A stretch of 64,000 nt of DNA, taken from an uncultured Eubacteriales bacterium. Its GTDB lineage: Bacteria; Bacillota; Clostridia; Oscillospirales; Oscillospiraceae. Where the stretch lies: NCBI GenBank assembly GCA_900545585.1, contig UQZR01000011.1:1-64000 (forward strand). Direction: 5' to 3'. The notes beneath the pieces were generated by a model. The model worked only from the letters and a program-made list of their open reading frames with translations. It was not told the origin of the DNA and made no database searches. A program made the position numbers and the translations under genes. This document shows positions 25,779-34,334 of this stretch, piece after piece (within the stretch, counting starts at the first letter, position 1; each line of letters starts with the position of its first letter).

Positions 25779-27857
25779 TTACTCAACGCCGCGGTAAAAC
25801 AGGCCGCGGGTCAGGTCCTCCGGCGTCCAGTTGCCGCCGTTCTGATACCGCTGCAGCACCTGCACGCACTGCTCCGGTGTCTCCGTAGTGAACCGCAGCC
25901 GCCCATAGGTCAGGCCGCAGCGCCGCATTTCCGGCTTGTCGGCGAGGAACAGCGTCTTGCTGTTCTGGATCTCGCACCGGCAGCCGTAGCCGCAGAGCAC
26001 AGGGAATCGTGCGCCGGTACGGTCGGTGAGGACGCTGCCTGCCCCGTGGGTGCAGCCCACGCTGCATCTGGTGACGCAGTTCTCCGTCACCATCAGCGGC
26101 AGCCGCCCGTAAATGATGGCCTCGCAGGGCAGGTACTTCCGGAGATCCCGCACCTGCTGCCACCTTAGCTCGAAGGAGACTGTCGCGCTGGCCAACTCCT
26201 GCCCCTGCCAGAACAGCAGGGCGCGGGAGTTGAAAATGTTCAGTCCGAAGTCGCCCCGCAGCGTCCGGTTCAGTCCCCGGGCGATGGGGAGATGGCCCAG
26301 ATTGCCTATGGCCACCGCCGACGCCTCGGGGTGCTGCTCCAGCAGCTGCCGCAGGGGCGTCTCGTCTGCTGTCCGGAAAATGCGAGGCAGCACGGCGCAC
26401 AGCTCTGTCTCGCCCCAGTCCAGTTCGGGGCCCAGCCGCTCCAGTTCTTCCACAGGAACATACACCGCCGCAGGCTTTTCTGACAGCAGCGCCGCTGTCA
26501 CCTGCTCTGCCTTCTGCACGGAACAGGTGAAGCGCATAGCCTGCCCGCCCTCCGGCGCATCCGGCAGGGGAAGGGCAGGCAGCTTCCGGCGGGGTGGGAT
26601 GTCCATCCGCCGCTTTGCCAGCTCCTCCAGCAGCTCCCGGCGCAGACCGTTGACGGCGCTGGCGGGTATCGTCAGTCCCTCATCCAACTCGATTTCGATA
26701 CGGTCTGCTGTGAATACGGTGCCGCCGGTCTTGCTCAGCCGCTGCCGCAGCTCCTCCGCTGTTACCGCGCGGTTCCGGGCTTCCTCCGGTACAGCGCCGT
26801 CCACGGCGAAGGCCGCACCGCCGTGGACGGCGCAGGCGCCGCTCAGCCGCACAGGTTCGCCTCGCCGTACTGACAGACGGAGATTTACCGGTATTTTTCT
26901 GTTTTCCCGCCCGTTTTCATACATTTCACGGGCCTTTGCAAACAGCTCCTTCGGCTCCGGCGCGTTCTCCGGACGGGTGCCGAACATCTGGGGACCCTTT
27001 TTGCCCAGCCAGTAGCCGTCGGTGAATCCGCTGCGGGAAAACGCCTGCTCCAGCCGGCGGGATTCTTCTGCCGTGGGCTGCCGCTTTTCGTCCAAAAGCC
27101 GCCGGTAGATGTCGGTGACCACCGCCACATACTCCGGCCGCTTCATCCGACCCTCCAGCTTGAGACAGGCCACGCCCATGGCCTCCATCTCCGCCAGATA
27201 CGCCGACAGGTTGGCGTCCTTCAGGCTAAGGGGATGGCCGCCGCGGCAGGGCCCATTGACCCCGTAGGGCAGGCGGCAGGGCTGGGCGCAGGCGCCGCGG
27301 TTGCCGCTGCGCTCGCCCACCACGGCACTCATCTCGCACTGACCGGAGTAGCACATGCACAGTGCGCCGTGGGCAAAAACCTCGATCTCGGCGGGACAGC
27401 CGGCGCAGATCTCGCGTATCTCATCGCGGGCCAGCTCGCGGGCCAGCACCACCCGCTCCAGTCCCAGCGCGGCGGCCTCGTTGGCTCCGCCCAGGGTGAA
27501 CAGGCTCATCTGGGTGCTGGCGTGGAGCGGTACGTCCGGCACGATCTCACGGGCCAGGGTCAGCAGACCCCAGTCCTGCACCAGTACGGCGTCCACGCCC
27601 ATATCACTGGCTTTGCGCAGCGACTCTGCCGCCTGCTCCAGCTCACGGTCCGTCAGCAGGGTGTTCAGCGTCAGAAAGACCCGTACGCCTCGCAGATGGC
27701 AGTACGCCACTGCCGAAGCGAATTCCTCATCGGTGAAGTTTTTGGCACTGCGCCGCGCGTTAAAGGCGCCGAAGCCCATATATACCGCGTCCGCGCCGGT
27801 CTGGACGGCGGCAATGAGGGAGTCGAGGCCGCCGGCGGGGGAGAGGAGCTCCATCAT
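25779..27857 (-). CDS. U32-family protein (RlhA/TrhP-type hydroxylase, two-part form)
   Basis: 692 residues. The N-terminal half is the U32 fold: MELLSPAGGLDSLIAAVQTGADAVYMG at the start, then ASTQMSLFTLGGANEAAALG, HGALCMCYSGQCEMSAVVG and NRGACAQPCRLPY, whose cysteines match the iron-sulfur-like cluster of the family. The C-terminal half carries a further conserved set of Cys residues (ENCVTRCSVGC, LCGYGCRCEI). Despite the 'peptidase' label, characterised relatives hydroxylate 23S rRNA (RlhA) or tRNA uridine-34 (TrhP). Which RNA this one acts on is not decidable here. It overlaps zapA by four bases. Confidence 0.88.
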   Translation of the reverse strand: MMELLSPAGGLDSLIAAVQTGADAVYMGFGAFNARRSAKNFTDEEFASAVAYCHLRGVRVFLTLNTLLTDRELEQAAESLRKASDMGVDAVLVQDWGLLTLAREIVPDVPLHASTQMSLFTLGGANEAAALGLERVVLARELARDEIREICAGCPAEIEVFAHGALCMCYSGQCEMSAVVGERSGNRGACAQPCRLPYGVNGPCRGGHPLSLKDANLSAYLAEMEAMGVACLKLEGRMKRPEYVAVVTDIYRRLLDEKRQPTAEESRRLEQAFSRSGFTDGYWLGKKGPQMFGTRPENAPEPKELFAKAREMYENGRENRKIPVNLRLSVRRGEPVRLSGACAVHGGAAFAVDGAVPEEARNRAVTAEELRQRLSKTGGTVFTADRIEIELDEGLTIPASAVNGLRRELLEELAKRRMDIPPRRKLPALPLPDAPEGGQAMRFTCSVQKAEQVTAALLSEKPAAVYVPVEELERLGPELDWGETELCAVLPRIFRTADETPLRQLLEQHPEASAVAIGNLGHLPIARGLNRTLRGDFGLNIFNSRALLFWQGQELASATVSFELRWQQVRDLRKYLPCEAIIYGRLPLMVTENCVTRCSVGCTHGAGSVLTDRTGARFPVLCGYGCRCEIQNSKTLFLADKPEMRRCGLTYGRLRFTTETPEQCVQVLQRYQNGGNWTPEDLTRGLFYRGVE

Positions 27858-28171
27858 CCCTTGCGGTTCTGCTGGGACTGCAGCTTGCGGCGCAGCTCGG
27901 CGGCCTCATTCTTGGCGCGGCTGGCCTCGTCCAGATAGGTTTTCAGCTGGCGGCGCAGATTGTCGGCGTTTTCCTGGGCCTTGCACAGCTCATCCGCCAG
28001 GTTCACGGCGGCCAGTACGGCGGCGTTGTCGCGGCTCATGTGAGCGCCGTCCATCAGCTGGCGCATCTCGCCGTCCACCATGGCGCCTACCTTCTCCATA
28101 TAGGCCGCGTCCTCCTCTGCCACCAGCGTGTACTCCGTGCCGCAGATGGTCATTGTTACCCGATTCGCCAT
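27854..28171 (-). CDS. zapA: Cell division protein ZapA
   Basis: 105 residues. FtsZ-ring bundling protein. The N-terminal globular part (NRVTMTICGTEYTLVAEED, then YMEKVGAMVDGEM) and the C-terminal coiled coil (about 55-100) match ZapA. The ATG follows AGGAGG. Its stop overlaps the U32 start (ATGA). A TATAAT hexamer with a weak -35 lies about 80 bases upstream on the minus strand. Confidence 0.9.
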   Translation of the reverse strand: MANRVTMTICGTEYTLVAEEDAAYMEKVGAMVDGEMRQLMDGAHMSRDNAAVLAAVNLADELCKAQENADNLRRQLKTYLDEASRAKNEAAELRRKLQSQQNRKG

Positions 28172-28318
28172 AGGTCAACCTCCTCTGTATCTTCGCAAAA
28201 ATTATGTTGTCTCTATCGGTAAAGATATCAATACAGCATCCATTATAGCACAATTTCCCGCTGTGGAAAGCCTATTTTGACGAAAAGCGGAAATTTGTAA
28301 AAATGTGACCGTCCCTGC

Positions 28319-28347
28319 TTTACGCCGACGGACTTTTCATGTAAAAT
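28319..28347 (+). promoter_or_regulatory. Promoter of the dnaD-dnaC unit
   Basis: TTTACG (28319-28324), 17-bp spacer, TAAAAT (28342-28347), 31 bases before the ATG. Confidence 0.6.
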
Positions 28348-28378
28348 AGGGGGCACTGAGAAAAGGGAGGCCGGAGCC

Positions 28379-29308
28379 ATGAGCGGTTATATCCTGCGGG
28401 GCGGACAAGAGAATATCACGCTGCCCGCCGCCGCAGTGGAGAGCCTGCTGCGCCGCGGGGAGGGCGATGCCGCCCTGCTGTATCTGGCGCTGCAGCGGTT
28501 CGGCCGCGGCGTAACGCCGGAGGAGCTGGAAAAGGTGCTGCCCACCATGAGCCGCCTGCGGCTGGACGCAGCGGAGCGGGTATTGCAGGAGCTGGGACTC
28601 CTGCCGCGGCCCCAGACGCCCGGCCCCGAACCGGCGGCGGAAAAGCCCGTTTACTCCGCAGAGGACATCACCGCCCTGCTGACGGACAACGAGGGCTTCC
28701 GCCTGCTGATCCCCCAGGCGGAGCAGCAGCTGGGCAAAAAGCTGCGCACCGCAGACTTGCAGATACTGGCGGGGCTGTACGACGATCTGGGCCTGCCGGC
28801 GGACGTGATCTATCTGCTGCTGTGCCACTGTGTGGACAGGGCCAGAGCCCAGTGGGGCGAAGGACGCCGCCCCACCATGCGGCAGGTGGAGAAGGAGGGC
28901 TATCACTGGGCCCAGCTGGGCCTGTTCGATCAGGACAGCGCCGCCGCCTACCTGCGGACGTGGAGCCGCCGCCGCCAGAAGATGGGGGCGTATATGAAGG
29001 CGATGCAGCTGCCGGACCGCCCGCCGGTGGAAGCGGAGAGCCGCTATATCACAGACTGGATGGACATGGGCTTCTCGCCGGAGACGGTGGCCATGGCCTA
29101 TGAGCGGACGGTGTTTTATAAGAAGGATATGAACTGGCGCTATCTCAACGGCATCCTGCGCCGCTGGCACGAAAACGGCTGGCACACGCCGCAGCAGGTG
29201 GAAAAGGGCGAGGAGCGCAAGAGCGCACCGGCCCAGAGCGGCGGCCAGAGCGGCCAGCAGGGGGGCGCGGAGCAGAACGCGTGGATGCGCCGGTACATCA
29301 AGAGGTGA
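28379..29308 (+). CDS. DnaD-domain replication initiation protein
   Basis: 309 residues. An N-terminal winged-helix-like region (about 15-85) is followed by the DnaD/DnaB2 C-terminal domain (about 200-280) with the typical ending FYKKDMNWRYLNGILRRWHENGWHT, close to the YxxxIlxxW block of DnaD. These proteins remodel DNA and help load the helicase in Firmicutes. It is immediately followed, after four bases, by a DnaC/DnaI-type ATPase, which supports a helicase-loading role. The C-terminal 25 residues are Gly/Gln/Ser-rich and probably disordered. Confidence 0.9.
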   Translation: MSGYILRGGQENITLPAAAVESLLRRGEGDAALLYLALQRFGRGVTPEELEKVLPTMSRLRLDAAERVLQELGLLPRPQTPGPEPAAEKPVYSAEDITALLTDNEGFRLLIPQAEQQLGKKLRTADLQILAGLYDDLGLPADVIYLLLCHCVDRARAQWGEGRRPTMRQVEKEGYHWAQLGLFDQDSAAAYLRTWSRRRQKMGAYMKAMQLPDRPPVEAESRYITDWMDMGFSPETVAMAYERTVFYKKDMNWRYLNGILRRWHENGWHTPQQVEKGEERKSAPAQSGGQSGQQGGAEQNAWMRRYIKR

Positions 29309-29312
29309 CGAC

Positions 29313-30302
29313 ATGGCATACGACGGCAGGATCATGCAGCGGGCGCTGACCCGCTTCGACGAGGACAAGCAGCGCCGATCCGCCCAGCTGGATCAGCGGC
29401 GGCGGGCGCTCTACGCCCGTGAGCCGCGGCTGGCGGAGATCGAGACGGAGCTGCGGGGCACCATGAGCCGTATCATCTCCTCCGCACTGGCCCGGGGGAC
29501 GGACCCGCTGCCCGCCATTCGGGTGCTGCGGGACGAGAACCTTGCCTTACAGCAGGAGCGGACGCAGCTGCTGGCAGCCATGGGCTATCCTGCGGACTAT
29601 CTGGAGGAGAAGCCTGCCTGCCGCCTGTGCGGCGACACCGGCTATGCCAACGGCCGCGTGTGCGGCTGCCTGCGGGCCTACTACGCCCGCGAGCAGCTGG
29701 CGGAGCTGTCCCGCCTGCTGCCCCTGGGGGAAGACAGCTTCGAGACGTTCAGCTTCGACTGGTATGACAGCGCGGTGCAGCCGGCCTTCGGCGTGTCGCC
29801 CCGGGCCAATATGGAGCGGAACTTCGACGTCTGCCGCGATTACGCCTACCAGTTCGCCAAGGGCGGCGGCAGCCTGCTGCTGTCCGGCGGTACGGGACTG
29901 GGCAAGACGTTTCTCTCCGCCTGCATCGCGCGGGTGGTCAGCGAAAACGGCTTCTCCGTGGTGTACGACACGGCGGCCAGCGTGTTCGCACGGTTCGAGG
30001 ACGCCAAATTCCGGCGGGACGAGGACGGCGGCGAGGACGCGGACCGCTGCATGCGCTGCGACCTGCTGATTTTGGACGATCTGGGTACAGAGATGACTAC
30101 CTCCTTCGTCCAGAGCGCCCTGTACCAGATCGTCAACGGGCGGCTGATGGAAAAGCGCTCCACCATCATCAGCACCAATCTGGCGCCGGAGGAGATCGGC
30201 AGCCGCTACGGCCGGTCCGTGCTGTCCCGTCTGGAGGGGGAGTACGAGATCCTGCCCTTCTTCGGCGAGGACATCCGGCGGCTGAAGCGGGAGCGGCAGT
30301 GA
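29313..30302 (+). CDS. DnaC/DnaI-type helicase loader ATPase
   Basis: 329 residues. The N-terminal part (about 1-90) is a charged helical region. Next is a zinc-like Cys cluster (CRLCGDTGY with VCGC, about 102-119), found in many clostridial DnaC-like proteins. The AAA+ domain has Walker A GGTGLGKTFLS near 193, Walker B LLILDDLG near 250 and sensor-1-like STIISTNLAPEEI, ending with the arginine-bearing SRLEGEYEILPF. It would place DnaB helicase on DNA. It is coupled to the DnaD-like gene and followed by a clear terminator. Confidence 0.93.
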   Translation: MAYDGRIMQRALTRFDEDKQRRSAQLDQRRRALYAREPRLAEIETELRGTMSRIISSALARGTDPLPAIRVLRDENLALQQERTQLLAAMGYPADYLEEKPACRLCGDTGYANGRVCGCLRAYYAREQLAELSRLLPLGEDSFETFSFDWYDSAVQPAFGVSPRANMERNFDVCRDYAYQFAKGGGSLLLSGGTGLGKTFLSACIARVVSENGFSVVYDTAASVFARFEDAKFRRDEDGGEDADRCMRCDLLILDDLGTEMTTSFVQSALYQIVNGRLMEKRSTIISTNLAPEEIGSRYGRSVLSRLEGEYEILPFFGEDIRRLKRERQ

Positions 30303-30316
30303 TATGAACAGGACGT

Positions 30317-30345
30317 AAAAAAGACGCCTGCGGGCGTCTTTTTTT
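30317..30345 (+). terminator. Terminator of the dnaD-dnaC unit
   Basis: 8-bp stem AAGACGCC/GGCGTCTT, loop TGCG, seven Ts. Confidence 0.9.
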
Positions 30346-30438
30346 GCGCGCAGGGACAGATTTTTCGGATTTCCCGACGGTTTCTGCCTGATTTCGCGGC
30401 AAATACGCCGTAAAATGGGGGGAAAGGAGGGGGAGACC

Positions 30439-31269
30439 ATGAGGAAAAACCAGAAGGGGGAGTTTCTGTCCAGCCGCGTCCGCTATATCGCCATTGGCGC
30501 CGTGCGGCCCAATCCGCAGCAGCCCCGCCGCAGCTTTGACGAGACGGCGCTGCGGGAGCTGGCGGACAGCATCCGCGCCTACGGGATTTTACAGCCGCTG
30601 ACGGTGCGGGACAAGGGCGGCTATTACGAGTTGGTGGCGGGAGAGCGGCGGCTGCGGGCCGCCCGCATGGCGGGCCTGCGGGAGGTGCCGTGTCTTATTG
30701 CGGCGGTGGGGGAGGAAGACGCGGCGCTGCTGGCCCTCATCGAGAATTTGCAGCGGCGGGATCTGGACTATCTGGAGGAGGCGGCGGCCATCTCCCGCCT
30801 CATCGGGCGGTACGGCCTGTCCCAGCAGCAGGCGGCGGAGAAGCTGGGCAAGTCCCAGCCCGCCATCGCCAACAAGCTGCGGCTGCTGCGGCTGGGGCCG
30901 CCGGTGACGGACTGCCTGCGGCAGTACGGCCTGACGGAGCGCCATGCCCGGGCGCTGCTGCGGCTCACCGATCCGGAGCAGCAGCTGGCGGCGGCGCGGC
31001 ACATGGGACAGCGGGGTCTCAACGTGGCTCAGGCGGAGCAATACATAGATGCCCTGGCCGCCCGGAACCGGACGGAGCCGCTGCGGCGGCGTCCCACGTA
31101 CATCATCAAGGACGTGCGGCTGTTCCTGAACAGTGTGGAGCGGGGCGTGCGGCTGATGCAGTCGGCGGGCGTAGGCGCGGAGGTAGGCCGCTGCGACACG
31201 GACGAGGAGATCCTCTTGACCATCCACATTCCCAAGCGCCGGCCCGCAGGGGTTGTTACGGATTCGTAA
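30439..31269 (+). CDS. Second ParB-family protein, Noc-like
   Basis: 276 residues from the ATG at 30439, selected because AAAGGAGG lies just upstream; an earlier in-frame ATG overlaps that site. It has the ParB N-terminal CTPase fold (IRPNPQQPRR-like segment, GERRLRAARMAG) and the helix-turn-helix (LSQQQAAEKLGKSQPAIANKLRLL), then HARALLRL and a C-terminal part unlike the ParB at 17.5-18.4 kb. It lacks the N-terminal ParA-activating peptide and has no parA neighbour. This is the pattern of the nucleoid occlusion protein Noc, which spreads on DNA and blocks septum formation. Noc function is inference. Confidence 0.82.
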   Translation: MRKNQKGEFLSSRVRYIAIGAVRPNPQQPRRSFDETALRELADSIRAYGILQPLTVRDKGGYYELVAGERRLRAARMAGLREVPCLIAAVGEEDAALLALIENLQRRDLDYLEEAAAISRLIGRYGLSQQQAAEKLGKSQPAIANKLRLLRLGPPVTDCLRQYGLTERHARALLRLTDPEQQLAAARHMGQRGLNVAQAEQYIDALAARNRTEPLRRRPTYIIKDVRLFLNSVERGVRLMQSAGVGAEVGRCDTDEEILLTIHIPKRRPAGVVTDS

Positions 31270-31277
31270 CCCATTTC

Positions 31278-31322
31278 CCACAGGGGTATGGTATCATGGG
31301 CTGGCACAGGGTACCCCTGTGG
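31278..31322. repeat. 11-bp inverted repeat upstream of the VanW-domain gene
   Basis: CCACAGGGGTA (31278-31288) and TACCCCTGTGG (31312-31322) with a 23-base gap, ending 24 bases before the start codon. It could be a 5'-UTR stem or an operator; a TATCAT hexamer lies between the arms. Confidence 0.45.
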
Positions 31323-31346
31323 CGAAAGGGAAGGAGGGGGACATCT

Positions 31347-33026
31347 ATGGAAGAAAACATCGTGTCCTCTGTGAAAACGACAGAAGCAGCCGACGGCGCA
31401 CGGCTGGAACAGATTGCACCGGAGAAGCCGCCGGTCTCCGGCGGCAGAAAGGCGGGCTTGATCGTCGGCATCGTCGTGGGCGTGCTGGCACTGGCCTACA
31501 TAGCCGCCTGTGCGGTGGTGCAGTTCCTGTATAACGACACCGCGCTGTCCCACACGGATGTGCTGGGGGTGGACGTGTCGGGACAGGCTGCCCAGCAGAT
31601 CGAAGCGCTGTGGGAGCAGCAGGGCGAGCGGGTCCTCCATGACACCGCCGTGACCCTGACGGAGAGCGGTGAGAGCATCGGCGCCGTCACGCTGGAGGAG
31701 CTGGGCGTCACCGTGACGCCCCAGGCGGCGGCTGTGGCCGCCGGTGCGTCCCGGCGGTACGAAAGCTGGGGCGGCGGGGCGCTGGCATGGCTCCGCGGCG
31801 GGTATGAGCTGATCCGCAGCTGGTTTGTCCAGACCTCCGCCGTACCGGCGCTGGACGTGGATCAGTCGGCGCTGGATGCCGCCTGCGAGAAGTTGGCGGC
31901 ATCGCTGAACTGCACGGTGGTGGACGGCGGCTACCGTCTGGAAAAGGGCGAGGGCCTGTATATCACCAAGCCTGCTGACGGCCGCATGCTGGACGCGCCG
32001 CAGCTGGAGAGCGACCTTGCCGCCATGCTGCAAAGCGGGGAGCTGACGCCGGTGGCCTGCGTCTATGAGGAGAAGAAGGCCCAGACCGTGGACGTGCAGG
32101 CGATACACGACCAGCTGGCGGGAGAGAAGGTGGAGGCCGTCTGCGACAAGGAGACGGGGAAGCCCACCGAGTCCCGCGTGGGCCTTTCCTTCGATGTGAC
32201 GGCGGTGCAGGCTCAGCTGGACGCCGCACCGGCGGGTACGGAATTCCTGGCCGATGCGGAGGTGGAGTTCCCCACCGTGTCCACCGAGGAGCTGGAGGAG
32301 TGCATGTTCCGCGACGTGCTGGGCACCTACACCACCAAGTGTGCGGGACCCTGGGGCCGTCACCAGAACATCAAGCTGGCGGCGGCGGCCATCAACGGCA
32401 GGATCTATAACCCCGGTGAGGAGTTCTGGTATAACTCCGCGGTGGGCCAGCGCACGGCGGCCCGCGGCTATCAGGAGGCCGGCGTCTACGAGGGCGGGCG
32501 CACCACCACCGGCATCGGCGGCGGCATCTGTCAGGTGTCCTCCACGCTGTACTACGCGGCACTGCTCAGCGATCTGGATATCGTGCTGCGCTACTGCCAC
32601 ATGTTCAATCCGGGCTATATGCCCATGGGCTGCGACGCCACGGTGAGCTGGGGCGGGCCGGACTTCGCCTTCCGCAACAGCCGCGACTATCCTATCAAGA
32701 TCGTCACGTCCTACAACGACAATACCAACGAGGTGACGTGTACCATTCTGGGCACCAAGGTGGATGACCACTACGTGGTGATGACCAACGCCGTGCTGGG
32801 CGTCACGGACTATCAGACGGTGTATCAGGAGTCGCCGGACGTGGCCCCGGGCGAGGAGGTCATCGACCAGTATGGCCATACCGGCTACTACGTCCGGACG
32901 TGGCGCAACATCTACGATGGCGACGGCAACCTGCTGTCCAGCCGCGTGGAGGCCGACAGCCACTACGACGTGGGCAACAAGATCATTCTGGTGGCGCCCG
33001 GGTATCTGCCGGGCAACAGCGAATAA
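31347..33026 (+). CDS. Membrane-anchored VanW-domain protein
   Basis: 559 residues from the ATG at 31347 (GGAGGGGG upstream); the reading frame is open further upstream but that part overlaps noc. A short cytoplasmic N-terminus is followed by one membrane helix (about 36-57) and two peptidoglycan-binding-like YoaR repeats (about 70-330). The VanW domain (about 330-450) has NIKLAAAAINGRIYNPGEEFWYN and GIGGGICQVSSTLYYAAL, its hallmark. VanW accompanies some vancomycin resistance clusters but is widespread and of unknown biochemistry. This copy is not in a van cluster. An alanine-racemase-like gene follows on its own promoter. Confidence 0.9.
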   Translation: MEENIVSSVKTTEAADGARLEQIAPEKPPVSGGRKAGLIVGIVVGVLALAYIAACAVVQFLYNDTALSHTDVLGVDVSGQAAQQIEALWEQQGERVLHDTAVTLTESGESIGAVTLEELGVTVTPQAAAVAAGASRRYESWGGGALAWLRGGYELIRSWFVQTSAVPALDVDQSALDAACEKLAASLNCTVVDGGYRLEKGEGLYITKPADGRMLDAPQLESDLAAMLQSGELTPVACVYEEKKAQTVDVQAIHDQLAGEKVEAVCDKETGKPTESRVGLSFDVTAVQAQLDAAPAGTEFLADAEVEFPTVSTEELEECMFRDVLGTYTTKCAGPWGRHQNIKLAAAAINGRIYNPGEEFWYNSAVGQRTAARGYQEAGVYEGGRTTTGIGGGICQVSSTLYYAALLSDLDIVLRYCHMFNPGYMPMGCDATVSWGGPDFAFRNSRDYPIKIVTSYNDNTNEVTCTILGTKVDDHYVVMTNAVLGVTDYQTVYQESPDVAPGEEVIDQYGHTGYYVRTWRNIYDGDGNLLSSRVEADSHYDVGNKIILVAPGYLPGNSE

Positions 33027-33028
33027 CG

Positions 33029-33061
33029 AAAAGGGGCATATCCGCGATATGCCCCTTTTTG
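33029..33061 (+). terminator. Terminator of the VanW-domain gene
   Basis: 14-bp stem AAAAGGGGCATATC/GATATGCCCCTTTT, loop CGC, T run. Confidence 0.9.
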
Positions 33062-33134
33062 CAGGCGGAGACTGTCGAATCTTGCGATTTTATTAAATGT
33101 TTCCGCCGAACACCTTAAATCGGCAGCGGCTCAC

Positions 33135-33162
33135 TTGCGTACCGCCGCAGAAAGGGTATAAT
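33135..33162 (+). promoter_or_regulatory. Promoter of the alanine-racemase-like gene
   Basis: TTGCGT (33135-33140), 16-bp spacer, consensus TATAAT (33157-33162), 35 bases before the GTG start. Confidence 0.7.
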
Positions 33163-33197
33163 CGAAATACAGACATCACCGGAGGGAGGGGAATACT

Positions 33198-34283
33198 GTG
33201 CGCACACTGGTCATCGACGCCGCGGCGCTGGCGCGGAACCTGGACAGGCTGCGGCGAGCTGCGTCGGCCCGCATCATCGGCGTGGTGAAGGGGAACGGCT
33301 ACGGGCTGGGCCTGACGGACTACGCCCGCTTTCTGACGGAGCACGGCGTGGATATGCTGGCTGTGTCCACGGCGGAGGAGGCTGCGGCTCTGCGCCAGGC
33401 GGGGATCGCGGCGGAGGTGCTGATGCTGTCCTCCACCGCAGTACCACGGGATGTGGCCGTCCTGCTGGACTGCGGCGCCATCCTGACGGTGGGCTCCTGC
33501 GCTGCGGCGGAGACGGTGTCCGCCGTGGCCGTGGAAAAGGGCGTCACTGCCCGCGTCCACGTGAAGCTGGACACCGGCATGGGCCGCTTCGGCTTCCTGC
33601 CGCAGGACGTGACGGAGGCCGCCGCCCTGCTGAAAAGCCTGCCATCGATGCGGGTGGAGGGGGTGTTCACCCACTTTGCCAACACCGCCGACGAAGCCTT
33701 GACCCGCCGGCAGTACCAGCAGTTTCAGGAGGGAGCGGCCCTGCTGGAACGGGCCGGTATCGAGACGGGTCTGCGCCACGTCTGCGCCTCCTCCGCGTTT
33801 CTGCGGTATCCGGAGATGCAGCTGGACGCGGTGCGTCTGGGCTCGGCGCTGCTGGGACGGCTGTCGGTGCCGGACCCACTGGGGCTGGAGAAGATCGGCT
33901 GGCTGGAGACGCAGGTCATGGAACTGAAGGACTTGCCGTCTGGCTGGAAGGTGGGCTACACCGGCGCGTACCGCACCAAGCGGCCCACGCGTCTGGCTCT
34001 GCTGCCGGCGGGCTATACCAGCGGCGTGGGGGTAACGGAGGAATCCAACGCCCTGCGCCTGCGGGACAGGGTGTACCGGCTGCTCCGCACCGGGCGGGCA
34101 CTGCTGCGCAGCAACGGTCTGACGGGGCTGGTCAACGGCCGGCGCTGCCCTGTGCGGGGCGTGGTGGGCGCCACCCAGCTGATGCTGGACGTGACGGACG
34201 TGCCCTGTGCCGTTGGGGACACGGTGCGTCTGGAGGTGCGGCCCAAATACGTGGACAGCGCCGTACCGCGGGAATACCGATAA
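33198..34283 (+). CDS. Alanine-racemase-family PLP enzyme, divergent
   Basis: 361 residues from a GTG start preceded by GGAGGGAGGGG. Fold-type III racemase: PLP lysine in GVVKGNGYGLG near residue 33, VHVKLDTGMGRFGF near 118, FTHFANTAD near 155, and the C-terminal beta domain. The C-terminal catalytic segment is altered: VGYTGAYRTK keeps a tyrosine, but the usual GYADG reads GYTSGVG. The enzyme may therefore racemise alanine for peptidoglycan, or another amino acid such as serine. It is slightly shorter than typical Alr. Own promoter and terminator; neighbours are the VanW-domain gene and prmA. Confidence 0.82.
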   Translation: MRTLVIDAAALARNLDRLRRAASARIIGVVKGNGYGLGLTDYARFLTEHGVDMLAVSTAEEAAALRQAGIAAEVLMLSSTAVPRDVAVLLDCGAILTVGSCAAAETVSAVAVEKGVTARVHVKLDTGMGRFGFLPQDVTEAAALLKSLPSMRVEGVFTHFANTADEALTRRQYQQFQEGAALLERAGIETGLRHVCASSAFLRYPEMQLDAVRLGSALLGRLSVPDPLGLEKIGWLETQVMELKDLPSGWKVGYTGAYRTKRPTRLALLPAGYTSGVGVTEESNALRLRDRVYRLLRTGRALLRSNGLTGLVNGRRCPVRGVVGATQLMLDVTDVPCAVGDTVRLEVRPKYVDSAVPREYR

Positions 34284-34288
34284 GGACG

Positions 34289-34324
34289 AAAAAAGAGCCG
34301 GACTTCATGAGTCCGGCTCCTTTT
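34289..34324. terminator. Bidirectional terminator between the racemase gene and prmA
   Basis: 10-bp stem GAGCCGGACT/AGTCCGGCTC with A and T tracts on the two sides; it serves both converging genes. Confidence 0.88.
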
Positions 34325-34334
34325 ATGCGATTTT

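Noticed and set aside
31278..31322. TATCAT hexamer between the inverted repeat arms as the VanW gene promoter
   Set aside because: No acceptable -35 at 16-18 bp; expression could equally come by read-through from noc.
30690..31346. N-terminal extension of the VanW-domain frame over the noc gene
   Set aside because: The extension is Gly/Arg/Pro-rich, overlaps a clear gene in another frame, and the ATG at 31347 has a strong ribosome site and a sensible membrane-protein start.
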